A model generated the notes under the pieces. That model saw nothing but the letters and a program-made list of their open reading frames with translations. It had not been told where the DNA came from and made no database searches. The position numbers and the translations under genes were made by a program. This document shows, one piece after another, positions 7,808 to 15,200 of a stretch of 17,188 nt of DNA (position 1 is its first letter; every line of letters starts with the position of its first letter). The stretch is from an uncultured Prevotella sp. (lineage in GTDB: Bacteria; Bacteroidota; Bacteroidia; Bacteroidales; Bacteroidaceae), in NCBI GenBank assembly GCA_900553465.1, contig USDT01000045.1, forward strand, positions 1 through 17,188. The letters are read 5' to 3'.

Positions 7808-8692
7808 ATGGACATTGACAACATTCTCGAACTGAGCCTTTTCGGCATAACCGTGCGCGCGGTGCTGCGGTTCTGCATCAAGGCAGCCTTAATCTATCTG
7901 TTCGTACGCGTAGTGACAACTCTTGTGAAATACTTCTTCAACCGCTCGCTGAAGAAACAGGGACGCCTTGTGGCGCTCGATGAGACCAAGCGGGGATTCA
8001 TCCGTCAGATGGTGGTTGCGGCGGTATACATCATAGGATGTGCGGCCTTTCTGTCGCTCATTCCAGGCATGGAGAAGATAAGCAACTCCATTCTGGCCAG
8101 TGCCGGTATCATGGCCATGGCCGTAGGTCTTGCCTCGCAGGAGGCGCTGTCGAACATCGTGGGCGGAATGTTCATCGTCTTCTCGCGACCGTTCAAGGTG
8201 GGCGACTTCATCAAGGTGGATGACATCGTGGTCGGAACGGTGATGGAAATAACGCTCCGACACACCGTCATACGCAACGCCGAGAACAGAATGATACTCA
8301 TACCGAACAGTAAGATGAGCTCAAGCACCATAGTCAATTCGTCGTTCGGCGAGGAAGTGACATGTGCCTTCGTGGAGGTGGGAGTATCATATACAACCGA
8401 CCTCAACTTTGCCATGGACGTGATGCGCGACGAGATAATGCACCACCCCATGCTGACCGACCACCGCACAGAGAAGGAGAAGGCCGACGGAGTGCCCGAA
8501 GTAGTGATAAGAGTGATAAACCTCGGCGACTCGGCTATCACGCTGAGAGCATGGGCATGGGCGGCAACGCCGGGCAATGCGTTCGCAATGAAGTGCGATC
8601 TGCTGAAGTCGATAAAGGAACGGTTCGACAAGGAAAACATAGAGATACCTTATCCTTACTTCAATCAGATTGTGATGAACCAGAAAGCCTGA
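7808..8692 (+). CDS. Small-conductance mechanosensitive channel, MscS family
   Basis: A 294-residue inner-membrane channel expected to open under membrane tension and release solutes during osmotic downshock. It has the minimal three-helix MscS plan: hydrophobic segments at about 18-40 and 67-86, then the pore helix at about 94-125. The pore helix is rich in Gly/Ala and leads through GLASQEALSNIVGGMFI to the hallmark FSRPFKVGDFI (125-135) that opens the cytoplasmic beta domain. The IPN (165-167) turn of the beta domain and the C-terminal alpha/beta domain (about 190-285) are present. Length is close to E. coli MscS (286). It is monocistronic, with its own promoter and a strong terminator 24 bp after the stop. 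Its ion preference cannot be told from sequence. Confidence 0.95.
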   Translation: MDIDNILELSLFGITVRAVLRFCIKAALIYLFVRVVTTLVKYFFNRSLKKQGRLVALDETKRGFIRQMVVAAVYIIGCAAFLSLIPGMEKISNSILASAGIMAMAVGLASQEALSNIVGGMFIVFSRPFKVGDFIKVDDIVVGTVMEITLRHTVIRNAENRMILIPNSKMSSSTIVNSSFGEEVTCAFVEVGVSYTTDLNFAMDVMRDEIMHHPMLTDHRTEKEKADGVPEVVIRVINLGDSAITLRAWAWAATPGNAFAMKCDLLKSIKERFDKENIEIPYPYFNQIVMNQKA

Positions 8693-8715
8693 GAGCATGT
8701 AAGGCCGAAGGAAAG

Positions 8716-8757
8716 CGTGTTCCCGTTCCGCAAATGTGGAGCGGGAACATGTTTTTT
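8716..8757 (+). terminator. Intrinsic terminator of the MscS-type gene
   Basis: A 13-bp stem (8716-8728 with 8739-8751, two G-U pairs, loop of about 10) is followed at once by six T at 8752-8757. It starts 24 bp after the stop codon. Confidence 0.9.
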
Positions 8758-8836
8758 ATATCCCATGGTGCATCCGCAACCTCATGCAGCTGCTTCTTGA
8801 AGCAAGAAATAAAGGCAAGAGAAACGCCACGGCGGC

Positions 8837-8856
8837 TTCTGCATAATTATGCAGAA
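8837..8856. repeat. Perfect 20-bp palindrome with TGCATAATTATGCA core
   Basis: TTCTGCATAATTATGCAGAA is perfectly self-complementary with no spacer. The same 14-bp core occurs at 9274-9287, and a degenerate copy at 17002-17021. The form suits the binding site of a symmetric DNA-binding protein. Confidence 0.7.
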
Positions 8857-8896
8857 ACTGTGACACGGATGAATATTTATACACCGTCAACCTCAC

Positions 8897-8950
8897 GAGA
8901 ATCGCGCAGAGCCGGACAAGAGTGCAGTCGGTTGCGTACACGCGATTCTC
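8897..8950. repeat. 10-bp inverted repeat with 34-bp spacer
   Basis: GAGAATCGCG (8897-8906) is the exact inverse of CGCGATTCTC (8941-8950). The 34-bp interior has little further pairing that I can see. It could be the base of a structured RNA or the end pair of a tiny repeat element. Confidence 0.5.
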
Positions 8951-9036
8951 AGATACTTAACGCAACACATTGTCAATCAGCCATTTACACCCACCGACCT
9001 CATCAAGGTACCGATATGGTTCTGCGGAATAGCCTA

Positions 9037-9073
9037 TTTTACGGTGCAAAATAGCCTGTTTTGCACCGTAAAA
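9037..9073. repeat. Perfect 15-bp inverted repeat, 7-nt loop
   Basis: TTTTACGGTGCAAAA (9037-9051) pairs perfectly with 9059-9073. The loop TAGCCTG together with the preceding sequence makes AATAGCCT occur twice (9029-9036 and 9050-9057). The stem is A/T at both ends and GC in the centre. On the plus strand the right arm leads into CGGTATT, so there is no T-run and it is a poor terminator. It looks like a REP-type intergenic element or a protein site. Confidence 0.7.
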
Positions 9074-9273
9074 CGGTATTAATTGGCCCATGAAAAAGAC
9101 CAAACCGGAAGACAAAACGGGCTCTTCCGTAAGCTCACAAGCACAGAAGCATCATTTCATACGCTCTCCATCGTCTTCCGGAAAACCGTCCGTCACGCGA
9201 TATGATGCTTTTCTGCGGGTTGCGTTTTTCTATTTTGCAAATTTATTTTGTCAAAATTTTTTACTTTCAAAAT

Positions 9274-9287
9274 TGCATAATTATGCA
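9274..9287. repeat. Perfect 14-bp palindrome TGCATAATTATGCA
   Basis: It has the same core as the 20-bp palindrome at 8837-8856, 437 bp away, and lies in a very AT-rich stretch. No gene start that it could control is apparent nearby. Confidence 0.6.
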
Positions 9288-9326
9288 GTTTTCACCAGAT
9301 ATTGCGTTTTTCGTAAAGAACATTCT

Positions 9327-9362
9327 GAGGCTGCGACTGTGCACATCACATCACGCAGCCTC
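9327..9362. repeat. 9-bp inverted repeat downstream of the glutaminase-like gene
   Basis: GAGGCTGCG (9327-9335) pairs with CGCAGCCTC (9354-9362) around an 18-nt loop. It lies just beyond the terminator hairpin of the minus-strand gene, so it may be a second barrier to readthrough. Confidence 0.5.
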
Positions 9363-9365
9363 AAC

Positions 9366-9406
9366 AAAAAAGCGCCCGGCAGACGCATAAGTGCGTCGCC
9401 GGGCGC
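9366..9406 (-). terminator. Intrinsic terminator of the shorter glutaminase-like gene
   Basis: On the minus strand a 9-bp GC-rich stem (9398-9406 with 9372-9380) and an inner 6-bp stem (9392-9397 with 9382-9387, one bulged base, loop of 4) lead into six U (the A-run at 9366-9371). It begins 36 bp after the stop codon. Confidence 0.92.
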
Positions 9407-9442
9407 CGGTGTTCACGACGGGTAAATGTCGTTATCGCTTTT

Positions 9443-12148
9443 TTATTCCATGACAATCTTTTTTGCGTCACCCTCCTTGTCTGTCACGATGTTCAGACCC
9501 TTGGCTGGCGAAGACAGCTTGACGCCGCTCATGTTGTAATAAGACATCGGCTCGAAATCCTTGTCTGTTACAGCTGATGTGATGCCTGTAGAAGGCACCT
9601 TGTTCTTGTCGAAGTTGTCCATAAGCACTTTCATCCAGTGTCCGCCTACAACCGAACGGGCCTTGAAGTTGATTCTTGTAGCGGTCTTTGTGTTGTAATA
9701 GTCACACACTGGCACACGAGACGGAGTCTCGTTGATGTACTTGTAGAGCGGAGCAAGGAATCTCTGGAAGTCCTCATCGGTGTCAGCCATGGCAGCTGTC
9801 CACATTATCCAGTCGGTCTTAGACTGGTCGCTGCGGCTGTCGAGCGGCAGACCGTAGGTGTTCTGCTTTCTTGGATAATATGCCATCTCACGCTTCATGG
9901 CGTTATTCGGGAAGAGATTCAGTCCCCAAAGTTTGTCCCACACCATGTTATACTTCTGGCTCCATGTTCCTGTCTTGTCGAGTGTCAGACCGTAATGATC
10001 GCCGTCGCGTGCGTCTTTCTCCCATATTTCGGCCATCTCTCTTGCTTTGGCCATATACTTGTCGGCGGTCTCTATGTCGCCCTTCATGCGTGCCATCTCT
10101 GCAAATCCGGCAACACCCATGATAGCCTTTACAGAAAGGTTGGCGTTGTGTGCGAGGTGTCCTGCGAAGTCATCAGTACAGAGCTGGTTCTCCGGATCCT
10201 GTCCGTTTTCTGCGAGATAGTCGGCCCACTGTTTCACTGTATCCCAATACTGGTCAGCGAAAGATGTGTTGCCGTCGAGCATGGATATCATTGCGCAGAG
10301 CGTAATCATGTTTCCTGACTCCTCAAGAGGCATGTTTCCGGCAAAACCTCCGTCTGCATCAGGGCTTGTGATTGAGTAACGCTGGCCGTTGGCGTGCGGA
10401 TAGATACCAAGATCATGGGCAGCGAAGGGGAAGTTCCAGCGGTCTGAGCGGCAGTACTCGAATATACTGCGCATCATCGCCTTCTGCAGTTCGGGATTGT
10501 AGAGGAAGAAGATAGGTGACTCAGGATAAGTCAGATCGACTGTGTTTACGAATCCTCCGGAGTTGTTTTCCTTTGAGAAGAAGTAGAGATTGCCGTTAGG
10601 ACCTTCAAACAGTTTGTGGGCAGCGATGCAGTGACGGTATGTTCCAGAAAGTATCTCAGCATACATTTTATCGCCGGAAGCGAATGCGTCGTCATATATG
10701 CGCTTGTCAAGTTCACGGCAACGTTTCATTATGTCGGTGTAGTTATCGCGCAGTTCCTCGAACGCCTGATATATGGTCTTGCCGTTACGTGCCCAGTATC
10801 CCTTGTAGCGCTGGTTCATATATTCGATGTCCCAAATCTCATCATAGCCTATCATAGCGAAGTTTGAGCCGGTCTTTATCTTACCGAAGTCGTAGGTGAA
10901 AGCAAGTGTCGGGTTCTTAGACTGCTTTGTGCTGGTTACAGAAATCTTGGTGCGCGGCAGTTTGCCTTCGTTTGCAAACACGCTCTCAACCTCAAGTGTG
11001 GAAGCAAGACTCACTGTTCCGTTGATCTGTGGCAGATATACAAATCCCCAGTCAATGCATATACCGTCTGAACCTTTGGCCAGAACCGGCTGCTCGGTTG
11101 TTCCTGCACAGATGTACTTGATGCCGTTCTCTGACTTGAGCGACGACAGGGTGGCCTGGTTTGAAGTATTCACTGCAAGTTCCGGAGAAGTTGCAAGATA
11201 GAACTGCACGTCGTGTTCCTTACCGTCGTTTGAACGTACCTGGTATGAAATGTAGTTGATTGGAGTTGACAGAAGATCGAGATTGTCGATGAGCATCGGA
11301 GCTGTGAACACAACATCGAGCATCACCGGGCCACATTCGAAGGTGTAGTATGTGTTTGTTGCAAGCACATCTACCGACTTCTGTACGGCTTTCTTTATGT
11401 CAGGATTCTCTGTCTTTGAGTTTACAAACAGTCCGTAGTCGAGATAAGCACCGCCGGTAGTGTTGTGACAGTGTGCGGCAATTACGTTCTCGCCCTCCTT
11501 GAGATAGCCCTTCATAGTGTCTGTCAGACGGGTTGTCTCGCCCTGAAGCCATGTCTCGCCTGTGCTTACCACACGGTGACCGTTGATGTAAAGTTCGAAC
11601 ACATCATCGTGAGAGAAAACCACATAAAGGTCTTTCGCGATGTCAGAAGCCTTAAGATTGACTGTACGGCGTACATAAACATCACTGTTTGCATCTTCCC
11701 ACGGTGTGTTCACATGAGGATATTCCTTTGCTGTACCGAACGCACCTTTCTTTGTTTCCCAGCTACTGTCGTCGAAATCGGGTGCTGTCCAGCCTGTGCC
11801 GGTCTGCTTCTTTGTCGTGGCTTTTGCTTCCCATGCTTCCTCGTCAGCCATAGGCAGGAGTGTCTGATCGAGCACATACTCGCGCTCAACTCCCATGAAA
11901 CGATAGGTCACACCGTCGACACGGAGCATACCATCAATAGGTTTCTCGTCGTCGGTCCAGTGGCAAGTGTTGCCTGCATTGAGTTCATCGCAAGGCGACC
12001 AGAACGAAACGTAAGGGTCGTTGACGAAGATAGGCACCGAAGGAAGGCGCAGGTCTATCGTCTTGTACGGTTCAAAAAACTCCGGAGTCTGTGCCCCGGC
12101 TGACAGTGTAACGGCCATCACAGCCGCAAGCGTCATGATTTTCTTCAT
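9443..12148 (-). CDS. Secreted DUF4965/DUF1793 (glutaminase A-like) protein
   Basis: A 901-residue exported protein with a signal peptide (about 1-19, AGA before Gln20). Order of parts: a DUF4964-like start (FFEPYKTIDLRLPSVPIFVNDPY, seen in shorter form at 24-46); a galactose-binding-like beta domain at about 105-235 (DDSSW, YVRRTVNL, FELYINGHRV, GENVIAAHCHN), of the type found at the front of GH2 enzymes; DUF5127 (about 240-450); DUF4965 (about 470-645) with PLEESGNMI near 607-615; and DUF1793 (about 650-835), an (alpha/alpha)6 region with DDFAGHLAHN, KYNMVWDKLWG and TYGLPLDSR. The family is named after Aspergillus glutaminase A, but the true substrate of most bacterial members is untested; a glycosidase-like activity is possible. 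The last 35 residues (YYNMSGVKL, KGLNIV) resemble a type IX-like sorting tail. It follows its larger paralogue by 115 bp, with a terminator between. Confidence 0.85.
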   Translation of the reverse strand: MKKIMTLAAVMAVTLSAGAQTPEFFEPYKTIDLRLPSVPIFVNDPYVSFWSPCDELNAGNTCHWTDDEKPIDGMLRVDGVTYRFMGVEREYVLDQTLLPMADEEAWEAKATTKKQTGTGWTAPDFDDSSWETKKGAFGTAKEYPHVNTPWEDANSDVYVRRTVNLKASDIAKDLYVVFSHDDVFELYINGHRVVSTGETWLQGETTRLTDTMKGYLKEGENVIAAHCHNTTGGAYLDYGLFVNSKTENPDIKKAVQKSVDVLATNTYYTFECGPVMLDVVFTAPMLIDNLDLLSTPINYISYQVRSNDGKEHDVQFYLATSPELAVNTSNQATLSSLKSENGIKYICAGTTEQPVLAKGSDGICIDWGFVYLPQINGTVSLASTLEVESVFANEGKLPRTKISVTSTKQSKNPTLAFTYDFGKIKTGSNFAMIGYDEIWDIEYMNQRYKGYWARNGKTIYQAFEELRDNYTDIMKRCRELDKRIYDDAFASGDKMYAEILSGTYRHCIAAHKLFEGPNGNLYFFSKENNSGGFVNTVDLTYPESPIFFLYNPELQKAMMRSIFEYCRSDRWNFPFAAHDLGIYPHANGQRYSITSPDADGGFAGNMPLEESGNMITLCAMISMLDGNTSFADQYWDTVKQWADYLAENGQDPENQLCTDDFAGHLAHNANLSVKAIMGVAGFAEMARMKGDIETADKYMAKAREMAEIWEKDARDGDHYGLTLDKTGTWSQKYNMVWDKLWGLNLFPNNAMKREMAYYPRKQNTYGLPLDSRSDQSKTDWIMWTAAMADTDEDFQRFLAPLYKYINETPSRVPVCDYYNTKTATRINFKARSVVGGHWMKVLMDNFDKNKVPSTGITSAVTDKDFEPMSYYNMSGVKLSSPAKGLNIVTDKEGDAKKIVME

Positions 12149-12202
12149 AAAATTAATGTTGATCTATATATAAAAAATTTATAATAAGCTTGTATAATAA
12201 TA

Positions 12203-12242
12203 TAAAAGCCACCCGGCTTTCATTTTTCAGAAAACCGGGCGG
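12203..12242 (-). terminator. Intrinsic terminator between the two paralogues
   Basis: On the minus strand a 13-bp stem (12230-12242 with 12209-12221, containing G-U pairs, 8-nt loop) is followed by CUUUUA. The U-run is short, so partial readthrough into the next gene is possible. It starts 21 bp after the stop of the upstream gene. Confidence 0.8.
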
Positions 12243-12263
12243 TCTGTCATCATAATGTCAATA

Positions 12264-15200
12264 TCATTTCACAATGAGTTTCCTCACCGTACCGTCAGAA
12301 TACTTAACGATGTTGAGTCCCTTGCTGTTCTTTGATACGCGCTGTCCGCCGGCGTTGTAACGGCCGAGTTCTACAGCGGGTCCGTCCTGTCCGTTGATAT
12401 CCTCAATGCCGGTTGAAGTGTCGAGTACGGAAGCGAGCTTTTCGTTAGCGGCCTTCACCTTGTCAGCATCAACCTTGACAAGCTTGCGGTCATATGTCAT
12501 CAGTCCGTTCATTTCGGTCTCGACGTCAGTTATCTGTGAATAGACGGCAGCAGAGAAGTCCTTGGCAGCATCAGACTTGGCAAGAGCGGCAATTCTGTCG
12601 GAGAGTGTCACATAAGCGTCAGTCAGTTCATCTGTTCCGGTGTAATCGGTAGCTGTATATTCAGGATCCCAGCGATAGCCTTCGACGTTGTAGCTGAGTC
12701 CGCCATACTCGCCAAGCACTGTAGGACGTGTAGCATCGTAGAAATAAACGGACGGTTCGCTGCTGTAATCGTGGAGGTCAAGCATGTCGCCAAGGTCTTC
12801 ATGATGGTTTCCACCGCTGGCAGCATCGATAAGACGTGTTGCGTCCTGACCTCTTGTACTTGAAACAACAGAAGATGTAAGGAACTGTCCCCAAGCCTCA
12901 TTGAACGGAGTCCATACAACAATAGAAGGATTTGAATAGTGCTGTTTGATTATCTCTGTCCACTCTTTTGTGAAATTTACGCGCACGGTTGTGGTCGGAC
13001 GGCCGTCTGTACCTGTGTACCAGCTGTCGCTGTTCCAGTCCTCATAAGAGTTACCAAGAGCAGGCATATCCTGCCAAACGAGCATTCCGAGGCGATCGCA
13101 GTGATAATACCAGCGTGCCGGTTCCACCTTCATGTGCTTGCGTATCATGTTGTAGCCAAGACTTTTTGCAGTCTCTATATCATAGCTGAGGGCTTCATCG
13201 GTCGGTGCGGTGTAGAGTCCGTCAGGCCAATAACCCTGATCGAGCACACCGTTCTGGAAGAAGTCTTTGTTGTTTAACTGCATGCGCCATACGCCGTTCT
13301 TATCCTGTGCCACAGAGATCTTTCGCAGAGCGGCATAACTGTCCACACGGTCGGTCTCCTTGCCATCGCATGTGAGGCTGAGCTCCATGTCGTAGAGATA
13401 AGGCGACTGCGGGCTCCACAGTTTCGGGTTAGCAACATTGAATTCGATGTCGGTGCCTGGAGCGCCTTCACCTGTAGCCACAACATTGTCGCCATCCAGA
13501 AGTTTCACGGTCACAACGGCATTGCCTCCGCTCACTCCTTCGGCTGTAGCGTTGACAACAAACTTGCTGTTGTCAACATCAGGTGTAGTGGAAACAGCTG
13601 ATATGTATTCGTTGTTTACCGGCTCGAGCCATACTGTCTGCCATATACCGGATACCGGAGAATGCCATGTACTTCCGTCTCCCTCGGCATCCTTGCGCTG
13701 TTTTCCTACCGGCTGCGATTTTTCGTCGGTATTGTCGATAACCTTTACAGTGAGTTCGTTTGCACCGCTTTCTGACAGGAAATCAGTAATGTCGGCGCTG
13801 AACGCTGTATGTCCGCCTGTATGAGAAACAACACTCTTTCCATTGACATAGACTGTTGCTGTGTAGTCACAGGCGCCGAAGTTGATGATGACACGCTTTC
13901 CTGCCCATGTCTCAGGCACTGTAAACTCACGCTTGTACCACAGAGCATTGTTCTCTACCATCGGTTGCATGACGCCAGAAAGACTCGACTCGATAGCGAA
14001 CGGCACGAGTATCTGGCCGTCGTACATTGCCGGTTCAGCACTGGAGCTTGCCACATTGAATCCGAAATCCCAAAGTCCGTTGAGGTTCATCCATTCTGAA
14101 CGCTCCATGAGAGGACGCGGATATTCAGGCAGCACGTTGTCCACCTTCACCTCATCTGCCCATCTTGTCTTTATCTTGTCGCCTGCAGGAGCCCACTCCT
14201 TTACCGGTGGCTCCAGCGTACCTATCTTGTCCATGAGAACCTTCATCCAGTGTCCGCCGATCACAGAACGTGCCTTGAATCCACGCATGTCGCCGGAGTT
14301 TGTCCAATACCAGTCGCTGATTGGCACACGTGACTTGGTTTCATTGATATACTTATATACAAGGTCGGAGAACTTGAGGAATGTCTCTGTGTCGGGAGAC
14401 ATGGCTGCTGTCCACATAATCCAGTCGCTCTTGGTGTATGCCTCGCGGCTGTCGAGCGGCAGACCATATGTATTCTGCTTTGTGAGATAATACTGTATTT
14501 CGCGCTCTGCAGCCTTGTTGGGGAAAATGTGTATATTCCAGAGCTTGTCCCACACCATATTATATTTCTGGCTCCATGTGTTATCGCGGTCGAAAGCAAG
14601 GCGGTAGTGATCGCCTTCTCTTGCCATAGACTCCCATATACGTGCCATCTCCTTGGCTTTGTTCATATATTTGTCGGCTGTAGCGATGTCGCCCTTGATG
14701 CGTGCCATCTCTGCATATCCGGCCACACCCATGATGGCTTTCACGGAGAGGTTGGCGTTGTGTGCCCAGTGTCCTGCGAAGTCGTCGGTACAGAGCTGGT
14801 TCTCCGGATCCTGTCCGTTCTCAACGAGATAATCAGCCCAAGTTGTTATAATATCCCAGTATTTGTCAACATAGGCCGTGCTGTTCTCAAGTTTGCATAT
14901 CATCGCTGCAAGAGTTATCATATTACCAGATTCCTCCAGAGGCATGTCGCCGCCGTAAACCTGTCCGTTGGCGATAGGATATGTTCCGAGATCGTGTGCT
15001 GCGAAAGGCTTTGTCCAGCGTCCTGTGTAACTGTACTCGAAGATACTTGTCATCATGCCTTTCTGCAATTCAGGATTGTAGAGCAGGAAGAGCGGAGCCG
15101 ACGGATAAGTGAGGTCAACGGTGTTGACGCATCCGTTGGAGTTGTTCTCCTTGGAGAAGAAGAGCAGGTTGCCGTCCTTGTCCTCGAAAAGCTTGTGAGC

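Larger units (their letters stand above)
8760..9442. other. Palindrome-rich intergenic region without a convincing gene
   Basis: About 680 bp lie between two terminators. The ORFs here, such as one at 9090-9425 on the plus strand, have no family resemblance and low-complexity composition, so I do not call them. The region holds palindromes at 8837-8856, 8897-8950, 9037-9073, 9274-9287 and 9327-9362, plus one orphan TAnnTTTGY box facing left at 9237-9245. It may hold a non-coding RNA or intergenic repeat elements; I cannot decide which. Confidence 0.5.

Noticed and set aside
8362..9054. 230-residue plus-strand ORF
   Set aside because: It begins inside the MscS-type gene in another frame, runs through its terminator and shows no recognisable domain.
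9090..9425. 111-residue plus-strand ORF in the spacer
   Set aside because: No family resemblance; Ser/Lys-rich composition; it crosses two palindromes and reads through the terminator hairpin of the opposite gene.
8760..9442. CRISPR array or insertion sequence in the palindrome-rich spacer
   Set aside because: The palindromes differ from one another and are unevenly spaced, and no transposase or cas gene is present.
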